DNA of 64,000 nucleotides from Torymus aiolomorphi (GCA_036365515.1 CM070875.1:89604128-89668127); one strand, 5' to 3'. Counted from the first letter of the stretch, positions 12,694 through 24,497 are shown. Numbers and translations: made by a program. Notes: generated by a model from the letters alone, not told the origin.

Positions 12694-13940
12694 TTCATTG
12701 ACGTCGGATGGTTTGTCCTCTCCATGATAAATTCCAAGCACTTCAACCAGCTTTAGTATATTCTCTGAACAAGCAATTATCCATAATCCTTTTTCTGAAG
12801 AAACCGCAAGTGGAGCACCATCTATGCCTACAAGAAGTTTAATACAATCGATCTTAATTCCTTTACTTATATACGCATCCAAAAACGATCTTAATGCACT
12901 TTCAAATTCATAATGGCAATATTCTCCTGATCCCATTTTATAAGTATCAATTGTCCGAGGTGTTTTAAAAAATGTTTGAGTCGACTTTGGAAAAGGCGCA
13001 CCAGTTCGTTTCCTCAACGTTGATATAAGTTCTTTAGTAAACTTGTGTGTAATAATATTAATGTATTTCAAGCAAAGATCTCTAATTTCATCTACAAATT
13101 GGCTTTTTTCATCATTTCCACGCAAAAGAAAATTTAAATCTTCCTCAAATCCACTTTCTTCTTCTTCGTCTGATTCTTCTTCATCATAAAAATTTTGCAA
13201 ATAGTCCTTAAACTAAATTTTTTGTCTGTACAATTTTTATTTCTGACGTCTAAATTAATGATATCATCAATTACAGTTTCGTGATTTTTGACAAGATTTA
13301 TATCAAATTTGTTTTTTTTTTACTACTTCTTGATCATCTACTACTTTATCCGCACGACGTTTAAATTGATTTGCCATAAGTTGATTAAATGCTGAATTTC
13401 TTTCTGGATTTAATGTATTTTTTACACATTTAAAATTTAAAGTTGGCTCAACTAAACAAACTTCATCGTTGTGTGATTGACTTTCTGCCTCTTTCATTAC
13501 ATCAATATCATTAATAGTGACATTTTGACAAATGTTTGAAAGTTTACTCAAACGTTTTTCAATTTCTCTGCGAAATAACATTTTTTGTTCATATACTCTA
13601 CGACGCACTGTTCTTTCTGAACTCATCATTAATTTTTTGTCATAACTCTCTGCCTGAAACAAAAAATATTACATTTTTTAACTATTACCTATTTTTACAT
13701 AGCGCGATGAATGTTGTATGAATAAAATACACTTATATAAATAGAAAAATAAGCTAATTAAATAATTAAATTTCTTTTTACTTTCTCATAGAGGAAGCTT
13801 TGTATCGGTGAAAAAGATTTTTGAGACAAAAAATGTTCGAAATGATGTTTTAAGGCAAGATATGTTGAAATTTTTTTATTCCGAGAATTTTGTTTGATTT
13901 GACAATCTATATTGTAGCTTGTGTTCGCGTACTGAGTCAT
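12661..13940 (-). pseudogene. CMC/EnSpm-like transposase, N-terminal part only
   Basis: A minus-strand gene reads toward the left end. A first exon may be 13940-13786 (ATG at 13940, donor GAGAAA/GTAAAA). The second exon starts near 13652 after TTTTTGTTTCAG and begins AESYDKKLMMSSERTVRRRV. Open parts are 13652-13303 and 13200-12661. Between them a third frame (FDINLVKNHETVIDDIINLD) is open, so one frame change occurs at an A9 run near 13310 and another near 13205. The last part has an acidic stretch, then IDGAPLAVSS and GIYHGEDKPSDVNEF, which I know from transposase-domain proteins of animal CMC-type elements. The frame enters the inverted repeat immediately after NEF and stops about 10 codons later. 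The rest of the catalytic region is therefore missing and this copy is probably not autonomous. Confidence 0.65.
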
Positions 13941-14007
13941 TCACACGCATTTATGGCTAAATTATTAATTAAGATAAAATTAATAGCTTATTTGCTATTT
14001 GCATTGA

Positions 14008-14595
14008 CACCTCCCTGGTGAAAATTTGTCTATTAAAAATAGGCTAGAATCTCAGTAATTGGCCAAGAGAAATGACTAATTACTGGCTCCCGGTGAAATG
14101 CTTTTTTTGACATTATTCCCCCATTTAATAGATTGGGAGTAACATAACCTAAATTTTTCTTCTAAGTTTTCTGACTAACTTAGTATTGAAGTAGGAGAAA
14201 TTTAACAATATCTAAAAGTTTAGGAAAACATAAACAATATACAGAGATTAAAAAATAATTTGCAGCACTCCTTTTTTAAACATTCAGTAAAATTTATTTA
14301 TGGCCATTTGATTCTGTCTCTCTCACTCCTCGACTTAATAATAAGCTTATTCTGAGCCGTTTTTGACCAATAATAATGGTCAACTTTAATACATTTAAAA
14401 TGGTCAAGAACACGCTGGCACCGATCATAAAAAAGTCACTCTATTTTCTGATCTATTTAATGTTCGAATAATGTGGAAAAATCGTTTCACCGGGAGCTAA
14501 AAACTAGACAAGAAAAGTTCCTATTTAATGGCTAAGTCTAAAATAAATGGTCAATTATTGGATAAAAAATGTTTTCAATTTCCACCACGGCTATA
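14008..14595. repeat. Possible MITE with weak inverted ends
   Basis: CCTCCCTGGTGAAAATT on the left and TTTCAATTTCCACCACGGCT on the right are imperfect inverse copies. Internal segments ACTGGCTCCCGGTGAAA and TTTCACCGGGAGCTAAAAAC also pair. There is no gene in the stretch. The boundaries are uncertain. Confidence 0.4.
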
Positions 14596-16382
14596 GCACT
14601 GAATATTTAAGGAATATTCCCTCAATATTTATTTGCCATTTTCGCAATTTTCGCTAATATTCCCTCAACGTTAAAAAACATGGGAGAAACCTTGAGGGAA
14701 TATTCCTGCAAACCAAAATGCCCGTTTTTCCATTCCAAATTTTTCAGTTCGAATAATTCATTGTAATAAAGTAGGAGTATTGCTACAATATTATTGGAAA
14801 TATTCCTACAAGGTTAAGGTAAAGGGCCCGATTATGAAACGGTTTTCGGTAACTTTTTTTTTAACTGATCAATTAAATACCTTAAAAGTATTAAATATAT
14901 TTAATGTTATACATCATTCGATCGGCAAACTTTTCAAGAATGATAATCCATTTTCATAATTTAAATTAGTACAAAATTATTTAATTTATTAAAGAAATAG
15001 TGATGGAAGATTTAGTCCCTATTATGAAACACTGTTTTTTTGACTAGTACCCCTGTTTCATAAAATTTGTCCCTATTTTTGATATCAAATTTGGTGTTAT
15101 AGTTTAAGATACTTCTAATAATTTAAATTGTGAAAAGATCTTAAATTTATATGTCTTCAAAACTATTTAAAAGTACTTATAAAATGCATGGTTGAAATAT
15201 GTAACATTCTGTATTACTTTAGTCTTATAAAACGAAAGTTTAATGATTTTAATTGAATATCACATGAATAAACCTATACGAGAGGTCCAGATCTATTTAT
15301 ATTTATTTCTAAACTAAATAATTGATATGTATTACTTATATCAACATTAAATTCACATTAGTATAACTCAGATCTACAGTATGGTTAGACTAAGATACAA
15401 TTTGCAGGTTAGGTTTGCTTACTATTGTTAGTTAAGTTAAAAGTATAAATAACTTAAATATAAATAAAAAACTATATTTAAAGTAGAATGTATACGGTAT
15501 TGACTTCAAATAAGTTGTAGATTACTTAATAAAACCTTTTTTATACTGTTTCATAATAGGGACCTGCTGCGAGTTTTGTGTACCTATTGTGAAACATCTT
15601 TTTATTTAATAGAAAATGCTAAAAAAATCAAAGAGTTTGTATAGAATTTGAATTTTTTATATAAAAACTACATTGTAAACTACAATATATGTTCCAAAAT
15701 CGATTAAATACTGAAAAATTAGTAAAACAACAAACAGAAAAAAAAAACAGTTTTCGTTCAAATGCCAGTCGATTTACAAGTGTTGAGAAACGGATGAAAC
15801 TAATTATTTTTTTTTAATATTTATACATGAAAAAATCATATATTTATTAATGAATATGTAAAAGTAAATAACACATGAATCTAAATATATTTTTTTTATT
15901 GAATTTAACGTTCGCAAATTACTTCTATTTTAATTTTTATTACACTGTTTCACAATAGGGACTACTTTTTGAAAGTGTTTCATAATCGGGACTTTTATCT
16001 TATATAATAATGGCGAAAGTTAATTTATTTAAAAATAAAATACGCATAGAAATCACCCCTTTTGGTGTTATCATCCGGATGATACCTCCGAAAGTGGGCA
16101 TGTCGATAGGCATAAGTGTAATTTTCTATTTTTAAATAAATTAACTTTTGTCATTATTATATAACTTTGTAGGAATATTTCCAATAATATTGTAGCAATA
16201 TTCCTACAATATTAAAATGAATGATTCGAACTGAAAAATTTGGAATGGAAAAACGGGCATTTTGGTTTGCAGGAATATTCCCTCAAGGTTTCTCCCATGT
16301 TTATTAACGTTGAGGGAATATTAGCGAAAATTGCGAAAATGGCAAATAAATATTGAGAGAATATTCCTTAAATATTCAGTGC
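14596..16382. mobile_element. TA-flanked element with 216-bp inverted repeats
   Basis: The inverted repeats 14596-14811 and 16167-16382 start GCACTGAATATTTAAGGAAT and are flanked by TA on both sides (14594-14595 and 16383-16384). There is no transposase frame. The interior repeats TGTTTCATAATAGGGAC or close variants in both orientations (near 14830, 15017, 15053, 15545, 15590, 15947 and 15979). This is a non-autonomous element of a TA-targeting family such as Tc1/mariner, unless the TA match is chance. Confidence 0.75.
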
Positions 16383-16670
16383 TACAAGGGGAACCTTCAT
16401 AGTATATTACGATGCACGGGACTAAGTGGCTTATTATTATTTACAATACTCATGCATAATCTAGACAAAGATGAACTATTACTCTGCACAATTGTAGTGT
16501 ATTATTTAATTGCAGAAATATTAATTCGTAATAATATAAGTGTCGAATTCTATTGATTATATTATGATTAACTAAATACGTCCCGAGTTTCGAATACCTT
16601 CAAGATTTCATCATCAAATTTTCACTTTCCCATATACAATCCACCTCGTTATGTTATGTAAAAACTGTGA

Positions 16671-16740
16671 GTGTACACACACACACACACACGCACACGC
16701 ACACGCACACGCACACGCACACGCACACGCACACACACAG
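16671..16740. repeat. (CA)n / (ACGCAC)n microsatellite
   Basis: A CA run passes into a hexamer ACGCAC run, followed by a short TATATA tract. Confidence 0.95.
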
Positions 16741-17027
16741 ACATATATATACATATATATATCATTTCACCGATGCACGCTCCGAATTAAAAAAATTGCA
16801 TTTTAAAAGTATTCGTTACATTTAAATATTCGAATAACGTCACACAATTTTAAACGAACTAAGCATTCGACTTCGATTAGAATTCATCAACAACTAGTGC
16901 ATTTATAAAAGTTTTATTCCTGAAAAAAATGGATTGTATTTCCATTATGATTATAGTCATGTTAAATTTAAATGTATTTTCAAGCTTTCAAAGGTAGCGT
17001 GTTGCCAACTTAAATTTTGCTTAAAAC

Positions 17028-17156
17028 TAGGGGGGCCGAGCCCCCCTGCGTGCCTTCGGCACGCTACCCCCCCCCCCCCCCCGCCCCCACACACACCAGC
17101 TCCTCGCTTCGCTCGTCGCCCGCCCCCTCCCTATATAAAAACTTCGTTTTTACATA
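17028..17156. other. Chain of four short hairpins, C-rich in the middle
   Basis: Four successive perfect small inverted repeats occur: GGGGGGC/CGAG/CCCCCC-type, GCGTGCCTTCGGCACGC, GAGCGAAGCGAGG on the lower strand, and AAAACTTCGTTTT. Three have TTCG at the loop on one strand, the classic stable UUCG tetraloop in RNA. A C16 run and CA repeats sit between the second and third hairpins. The function is unknown and the frame through it (16934-17215) looks spurious. Confidence 0.6.
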
Positions 17157-17569
17157 ATAGGCACGGCCGCAATGCTCAGAAGAACCTTATAATTTTATTA
17201 TTGCCAAAATTATAATACTTTATTTTTATCGTTTTTATCATTAAAATAAACATAAATACATCTCCAGTAAAACTTAAATAAAAATTATTCATTTACTTTT
17301 ACACATTTATTTCTTTTTTTTTTTGTAAAAGGTTTGCATTTTAATTCTACATATATAGATATATGTAAATAACTTGTTAATTAGTCTATGATGCATCTAA
17401 ATTTATTAAGTATTAATTGATATGATCAAAGTGCATAATAGTAATATTAAATATAAGTATCATGATTGCAGGTATATTTAAAATTAAAAACATGTTCTGT
17501 TAAATAATATGCAAAAATTGACTATGTAAGGTGCATTGATGCATTAAAAATCGTGTTTATAGGTTTAGA

Positions 17570-17960
17570 TACCAGAAATTAATTTTACATGAAAATGTTA
17601 AATGGGAAAATTTTTTGTTTTATCATAATCTACAATTTTTACATTTAACATATTCGTGTAAAGTTAAATCCTCTGACGTTATAGCCGAAAATCATCCATT
17701 TTATGTATATTTAGGCCTTTAAAATCGTTTTTATAAATCTAACTCGCCAGGTATTGATTTTACGTGAAAATGTTAAATGGGAAAAAGTTTTCTTTAAATA
17801 TTATCTACAACTTTTGTATTTAACATTTTTGTGTAAAATCAAATCCTGTAAAGTAATAGCAAAAAAAAACACGATTTTTGGTGTTTTTAGCGGTTTTTTC
17901 GCTATTCTGTTGCCAAATATTGTTCGTAAAAAAAAATGTTTAATGTAAAAAAGTCGTGTT
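17570..17960. repeat. Two tandem palindromic units of about 180 bp
   Basis: The order TTTTAC(A/G)TGAAAATGTTAA, TGGGAAAA, TTATC/ATAATCTACAA, then the inverse TTTAACATNTTNGTGTAAA, occurs at about 17578-17668 and again at 17757-17846. Each unit is itself an inverted repeat. Frames on both strands are byproducts of the palindrome. Confidence 0.65.
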
Positions 17961-18365
17961 TTAATTAGTTTTAGCAGATGCAATTGTTGTTTTTGACTTA
18001 AAGTTAATTGTGTTCACCGTATGTCCAAAAATCAATTTTTTCAAATTTTTGTTTCCTCTGGCATTTTTTTATTTGTCGATCGATTAGGCCCGGTTGAGAA
18101 CTGTCAGTTACATATAATTAGACGAGTATCTGCGCCAAAGCTCATTTGGATCTATGAAATATTCGTTGAGATAATCTGGAAACTTGCTTACATACATACG
18201 TACAGACATACATACATCTCGGAAAACGCTTAAAATGAATTCATTTTGGGTGGAAAATAGTTTTTATGTTATAAATTTTCAGAATTTGAAGTGTTACAAT
18301 TTTCGCCCTGATGAAACTATAAGGCTCTCCCGAGAAGCGGTCGTGCCTAAAAAAGGAGCGTTTCA

Positions 18366-18535
18366 AATAGAACCTTCTTCGGCGCGCGGTCCAAATAGAA
18401 CCTTTTATAACGCACGGCGCAGATAGAACCTTCTTCGGCGCACGGCCCAAATAGAACCCTTCTTCAGCGGGCAGCTCAAATAGAACCTTTTTCAACGCGC
18501 AGCCCAGATAAAACCTTTCTCTTCCCACCCGACGA
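18366..18535. repeat. 28-bp minisatellite, six units
   Basis: AAATAGAACCTTCTTCGGCG starts units at about 18366, 18394, 18422, 18450, 18479 and 18507. The last unit is degenerate. The period is not a multiple of three, so the overlapping frames on either strand are not real proteins. TAGAACC is the most conserved core. Confidence 0.85.
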
Positions 18536-18825
18536 AATACAGTTAGGAGCAGTAATGTTTTCAGCTGTACTGTTATCTGACAGGAATATGAAAAATTTAA
18601 CAACAGCCGACAAAGACAACTGGGAGCGATTTGGCTAAATAATGGCTAATAATTGGTTAACGTCTCTACCAAGGCTGTTTTTTTATAAATATATAATTAA
18701 ATTTTGATTTAACCAGATAAACACTATAAAATTTAAGGAGATTCAAGCGTTACGTAAAAATACCGAAAGAGCACTGAAAGAAAGATATTATTGTTCCTTA
18801 GATTAATCCAATTGTCTCCCATTTT

Positions 18826-19620
18826 TTTAAATTTATTTGTTAATTTATTTTTTCTTGTTCGAATTTCAAGAGAATAATAGTTATATTTTATCCTCTATTT
18901 ACTCCTGAAATTTGAGCAAGAAAAAATAAATTAACAAATAAATTTTGTAATTTAAAATTAACAACAATTTATTGTTTATGACTTTTTAAATTGTCATTAT
19001 TGTTCAACAATAATGCTGGATTCTGCTTTAGAACGATGAAAGTAGTCGGAAAAAGTGGTTGAATGAGCATTCTATATTAAAAAACAAGGAAAATATGGGT
19101 AATTTTTTCGACATTAAGAGTTTTAGTGTTGATCGTTCAATATAAGTCTGACTTAAAATTTCAATAATTGGTGCGAAATCGTTTTCGCACCAATTGAAAT
19201 TTTAAGTCCGACTTATATTGAACGATCAACACTAAAACTCTTAATATAAGTGTCATGTTCGTACATGACACTTATGAATCTGACTCTTCGACAAAATATC
19301 AATATCTCCCTTGATTTTTAACTTAAAATCGTCATTCAGCCACTTTTTTCAGCTGCCATTACTATTATAAATCAGAATCCAGCATTATTTTTTAACAATA
19401 ATGTTAGTTTAAAAAGTTATAAATAAACAATAAATTGTTGTTAGTTTTATATTGCAAAATTTATTTGTTAATTTATTTTTTTGTTCAAATTTCGAGATTA
19501 ATAGTTAGATTTTATCCTCTATTCAGTCTTGAAATTTGAACAAGCAATAAATTAGCAAATAAATTTTGCAATATAAAATTAAGAACAATTTATTGTTTAT
19601 TTTTAACTTTTTAAATTAAA
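18826..19620. repeat. Nested palindrome cluster
   Basis: A segment with AAATTTATTTGTTAATTTATTT and a TTATCCTCTATT core occurs in alternating orientation near 18826-18960 and 19455-19590. Between them, 18960-19140 pairs inversely with about 19225-19440, centred on a tight hairpin at 19125-19245 (AAGTCNGACTTAAAATTTCAA arms). A second small hairpin at 19246-19275 reads ATAAGTGTCATG. No coding signal is present. Confidence 0.7.
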
Positions 19621-19656
19621 TTATATTTTTTTCAAGAGCAACAGTTTTAGTGTCTA

Positions 19657-20227
19657 AGGTAAAATAGCCATTACTGGGACAGCGCAAAAAATTCGCCCTA
19701 TACCGGGACAGTAACAAATACCACTAATAATTTAATATATATGAACTCAAATCACAAAAGTAAAAATTCTTAAATGATTTTTAAGTTCTAATTTATTTAA
19801 TTACACGATTTATTTTGATTTAATAAGTTGTGAATTTAGAAAAAAAAATTAGAAACAGTGCCCTATGAAAACAGTGTACGTAATAGAATTTCAAGTTGTC
19901 CCACTATTGGCAGTTTGTCCCGGTTTCGGCTGAATTTCGATTACCCATAAGATTAACATTGTCCCAGTATTGGACTTTTCTTTGTCCCACTTTAGGAATG
20001 ATTTTAAAGGGCATGTCCCATTTAAGGGCTAATTATGAATTTAGAAAAATGTTTGTTTTTATTTATATACGACGTTAGTTAAGTTCAATTCTTTGTTAAA
20101 TCAATTAAACGATATATTAACTATCTATTGCAATAGTTATTTTACTAAAAAATAACAATAAATATTTCTAAACCTCATTTATATACATTAGGTTGCCGTA
20201 AGTGTCCCAGTATTGGCCATTTTACCT
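19657..20227. mobile_element. TA-flanked MITE with repeated GTCCCAGTATTGG motif
   Basis: The ends AGGTAAAATAGCCATTACTG and its near inverse at 20202-20227 are flanked by TA. Inside, variants of TGTCCC(A)GTATTGGC recur at least six times in both orientations. There is no transposase frame. The architecture mirrors the element at 14596-16382. Confidence 0.7.
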
Positions 20228-20239
20228 TATTGCCGCTTT

Positions 20240-21030
20240 TCGTTGAGGGACCTATTCAAGCGAGATTTTGAGCCCGCGCACTGACTGTACTATTGTTTTT
20301 AATTTTTTTTACTATTATGATATAAGTTAATTACTTTAATGTTAAAGGAAAATAAAAGTTGCAGGTTCGACGATTATTTTCTATTTTTTTAATTTCTGTA
20401 TCAAATTGAAAGTCACAATGGACGCGCAAAGAAAAAACACAAAATGGGCCATATCTCGGTCCCCAGTTTAAGAAAGCGAAGTCATTTATTTATTTTTTTT
20501 TTTTTCAAATTAGAGTAATTTTTACGCCCTTTTCAACGATATTAATATCAATTGCCTGTGATTAAAAAATTACGAAGATATTTATTTTGCAATACAAAAA
20601 GTTTAGTAAATTTTACAAAAAGTTCAGTAAAAATTGCCAAAAGTTTGGTAAAAATTTCGGATTTCCGAGTCTGACTCACGGTTACTAAAAGTTTGGTAAT
20701 TTTTTCAAACTTTTTTCTCTCCGTGTAGAGATGGGTCAGTGTCTTGAAGATATTACTTGAACGGCAAAATTTTTGTTGTTAAAGAATATCAGTCGTAAAT
20801 GTAGATTTCAGATTATGAATATTTCAAATAGAAAACAAACACATCGTTTCTGCAATAACCTCACAACCATCTCGCGATCCCCTTTTTCAGCAACAAACAA
20901 TATAACAACAAGCAAAGCCAGAACCGCAGTATATCTGCAAAGAACCCCCGCGAGCTTTTTACTCCACGTCCGTCTGGCGCAGCGCGACTGTTATGACTGA
21001 TGCTGACGCGCTGCTGCTGCCTCGCGCGCA
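20240..21030. other. AT-rich stretch with CpG-rich patch, no gene recognised
   Basis: Repeated AAAGTTNAGTAAAATTT phrases occur at 20600-20710. A CpG-rich patch at 20930-21050 holds no recognisable domain. Confidence 0.35.
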
Positions 21031-21229
21031 GTCAGCCCCGCGCGACCGTAATATAGGCCAGTAAACGAAGGTCTGAAATCGACTTTCTCAGGAGAATGGC
21101 TGCATTTGAAATATTTGGTAAAACACATCGTCTAAAAACGATGGTCAAAAATGCAGCTTCCAAAAACGCCGGCGTCACACTATCGGTAAAATCGGACAAT
21201 TTTGTCCTAAAATCGTAGAACTTTTGACA

Positions 21230-21480
21230 GAAATGTCCTAGAGTAATGGGACTTGGTGTAAGGTGATGCGATACTGACACTATTACCCAAAATTTGGTTC
21301 CCGTTTTTCTCATTCAATTTTTAATTTTAAGAAAAAAACTCTTTGATACGTTGTAGTTCTTTATTAAACTTAAAACGTGTCAAAGAGTTTTTTTCAAAAA
21401 GTTTAAAATTGAAGGAGAAAAACGGGAACCGATAATTGAGTAATAGCGTGGGTATCACATCACCGTAAGTTGAAGGTGTA
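21230..21480. repeat. Foldback MITE, related to 47325-47530
   Basis: GGTTCCCGTTTTTCTCATTC and its inverse around 21410-21432 form the arms, with CTCTTTGATACGTTGTAG in the loop-proximal part. The copy at 47.3 kb shares CCCGTTTTTCTCATTCAATT, ACTCTCTGACATG-like sequence and GGTAAGGCGATGT-like outer ends. Confidence 0.55.
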
Positions 21481-21756
21481 ATTACTTATACGAGAAAACT
21501 ATTACATTATATTAATTGATATAATTATTATAATATATATAGTAATATTATAAGTATTATATTATAATATATCGTTGAAACTCACGAAACCAGAAAAAAT
21601 TAAGAATTATCTGAATTTCTCTTCATGTATATTATAATTAATATAATAATTATATATAGTATATATCGACGCTCCTTACGAAAACTAGCACGATTTAGAT
21701 TGCCACGAAGACTAGCCCATTTCAGCGTTTGCCGCGAAGACTAATTTCAAAATAAA

Positions 21757-22130
21757 GTATTATAAGGGGATGTGAGTACCGACGTTATTTTTCAAACAAG
21801 GATAACTCAGGAAAATACCAATAGAATCATCCAAAAAAAAATCTGCATATAGTGTTTACATGTACGGAGCGCTTGACAACCGTCTTTTTCCAAAAAAATG
21901 ATGAGAATTTATTTACTTAAATAAAAACCGTACTGTCGGTAAGTAAGAATCTACAATTGACCTACTTTTCAAACAAGGATAACTCACGAAAATACCAATA
22001 GAATCATCCAGAAAAAAATCTGCATATAGTGTTTACGTGTACGAAGCGCTTGACAACCGTCTTTTTCCAAATAAACGTTTGAATCTTGATTTAAAAAAAT
22101 ATTGAAATTAGGGCTCCACATCCCCTTAAG
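21757..22130. repeat. TTAA-type MITE with internal duplication
   Basis: The left end TTATAAGGGGATGTGAG and right end CTCCACATCCCCTTAA are inverse. A block with GATAACTC, AATACCAATAGAATCATCC and ATATAGTGTTTAC occurs twice (about 21797 and 21968). The same block is in the MITE at 59218-59702. The left target TTAA appears mutated to TATA. Confidence 0.65.
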
Positions 22131-22489
22131 ATATTTCAATTGAACTAACACTTTAAAAAAAAGCGCCCAGTAGCTAATATGGTTCTTTTGTTTTCGCGAA
22201 AACGTGTTTTTTTTAAACCCTTATAAGTTCGAATCTAATTAGTCAATTATTACAAAAAAATCATAGAAATGCACAATATAAATAACTATAATTAATGAAA
22301 ATTTCAAATCATTCTGTTTACTAGTTTAATAAAGTTCTTATAATTTTTTAAGAGTATGAACCTAAACATTATTTTCATATTAATCGCAATAGATATTATT
22401 TGGTTATATAAATCACAAAATACTGTGTGTGGTATAAAGTAAATGGTTCGTACTCTCAAAAAATATTCAGAACTTCCCTAGCGAAAATA

Positions 22490-22818
22490 TTTTTGTTCAA
22501 AAATGTTAAAAACTGTTAAAAAGAGTTATAAACTGTTTAAAATTGTTACAAAATGTAGGATTTTGGACGTTATTAATCGTTTGTAACTGTTTGTAACATT
22601 TTTCAACAGTTTTTAACAGTTTGCAAGAGTTATCAAATTATTTAATAACTTTTAAACATTTATTAATTATTATTATTAACATAGTAATAATTAATTATTA
22701 GTATAATTAAGCACTCCTTAGGCTTCTTCTGCATTGTTTGACTGTTACTTGCCTTCGGAGTGCTCCAGCACTCCTTGATTCTCATGATTATAATAATGAG
22801 ACTATTAAATAATTATTA

Positions 22819-22854
<36 letters not shown>

Positions 22855-23080
22855 TTATTAATTATTAATTTTTCCTGAAATATATCAAATTAAAATTATT
22901 TGAAACTGTTTGAAAGTGTTTAAAACTATTAAAAACTGTTTGAATCTGTTACAAAGTATTATAATTAGACAAAATGTGTCCAAAATCATACATTTTGTAA
23001 CACTTATAAACAGTTTTAAACAGTTCTAAATAGTTATAAATAATTTTTAACAGTTATTAACTGTTATTATAACATTTAAA
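22490..23080. repeat. Inverted-repeat element rich in AAACTGTT motifs
   Basis: The outer parts (22495-22650 and 22895-23065) are dense in AACTGTT or its inverse AACAGTT, with TTGTTACAAAATGTA near the inner edge on both sides. The layout matches a MITE with subterminal repeats. The centre holds a 70-bp conserved hairpin unit (22711-22780) and an (AAT)n run (22825-22852). Confidence 0.6.
22711..22780. other. 70-bp conserved hairpin unit, copy A
   Basis: It shares TTCTGCATTGTTTGACTGTT and TACTTGCCTTCGGAG with 52857-52926. It has the stem GGAGTGC-TCCA-GCACTCC. The function is unknown. It could be part of a non-coding RNA-derived repeat. Confidence 0.6.
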
Positions 23081-23108
23081 ATTTACGACAGGGTTTATTC
23101 AATTACAA

Positions 23109-23252
23109 AGCTGCCTCTACACGGCGTGCCGCGAGCCGCGCTCCGCGTTCCTTAGACAAAGATAGATATACGAATCCTATAGGATTTCGTATATCTGTCT
23201 TTGTCTAGGGCACGCGACCGCGGCTCGCGGCACGCCGTGTAGAGGCAGCTTA
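23109..23252. repeat. Near-perfect 144-bp palindrome
   Basis: AAGCTGCCTCTACACGGCGT on the left pairs with its inverse at the right end. The inner arms are AGACAAAGATAGATATACGA and its near inverse around a very short loop. It is CpG-rich within AT-rich DNA, consistent with a tiny foldback MITE. Confidence 0.85.
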
Positions 23253-23259
23253 ATCCTTT

Positions 23260-24004
23260 AAGCAAGCATTCATTTAGTTACAACTTCTTTGACTCACTGG
23301 CTCCGAAAGAAAGATATCACAATGACTTTTGCCATACATCTAAAAAATACATAAACAATCCCTCTGTATGCAGTAATAGTGATTTTATACTCCTGTTAAT
23401 TTTGAAGACACAGGAAAGTGCTCCATGGTTTGGAAGGGGAGTTTTGACGGGCCCATGTTCTAAGATATTGTAGCTTTCCACCTAGATAATTTCCACAACA
23501 GCTGTTATGGCATCCAATGCTTGCATACAATGTATTTATTATTAGTGGTTAAATAATAATAACTGTAATGCATGCTATAGAATTATCTATTTCCAATAAA
23601 TTATACCCTGGTAGAAAATTAACCATAAGTTGACCAGAATATGGTGTATTTTCTGGTAATTGGTCAACTTCTGATGAAAATTCTGGCCAGAAACCTCGCG
23701 TACTGGGCGACAGTTTCTGGTCAGAATCTAACGAATTTCTGGTTAAATAAGATCATTTCATCTATTTTAGGTTATGTCCTTTATACACATAATGATGCTT
23801 ACTGCAACACTCACCTGAATGCAACACGCATAATGAATCTGTCTTTTTTTAGTAAATAGATGAAGGCATAGATGCAGTAATGAAAAACAAAATATAATTA
23901 CAATAATTTTAAATATAACATAAAATTTTCATTGTGAAAGTGAAAATATAATTAGAATGATTTTTAAGTAATATATATCATAAAGACATTACTGTTGACA
24001 ATGT
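23260..24004. other. Noncoding AT-rich DNA left of the retrotransposon
   Basis: No gene is recognised. Short phrases of the type CTGGTNAGAANTT in both orientations occur at 23608-23745, perhaps a small degraded MITE. Confidence 0.35.
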
Positions 24005-24008
24005 GTAT
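24005..24008. repeat. Target duplication GTAT, left
   Basis: It matches GTAT at 36630-36633, directly outside the other LTR. Confidence 0.85.
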
Positions 24009-24497
24009 TGCGATGGTGTACTTAGGCGATGAATCGCCGAGCCCGAACACCCGCAAATAAGAGAATTATTAACCTCTTTCTCTCTCTCAATCTTCGCTCT
24101 CGACACACTTACCGTCCAAAAGGAGATTCCGCTGTGACGTCGTGCCTGGGCAAGCTACGAGGCTGAAAAGGTTGGGAAGGGTAATACCGCAAAATAAATA
24201 GTCACACTCCAACTACAAGTAACTCTCAATTTTATTACAACCAAAAATCCCTACTACAAATAGCTAATTCCACTCTCGCATACACGCACACACTCACTCT
24301 TCTCACTCTCGTGAAACCCGTCGACACACCGCGTGGAACCTCGCCGACGAACCAAACCCGCCGCGACGTGATTCGAAGAATCGCCGCGCACGCGAATCTC
24401 TTTCTCTCTCTACTCTCCACGCTCTAAATCTCCGCACAACTCGTACGCACGAACTTGGGAGATCGACGCCACGCGATTCCCGGAAACGCCACACGCA

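Noticed and set aside
14596..16382. TIR element as a CACTG-ended CMC transposon
   Set aside because: CACTG ends fit, but a 3-bp duplication does not (TAG versus CTA), whereas TA directly outside GCACTG matches on both sides.
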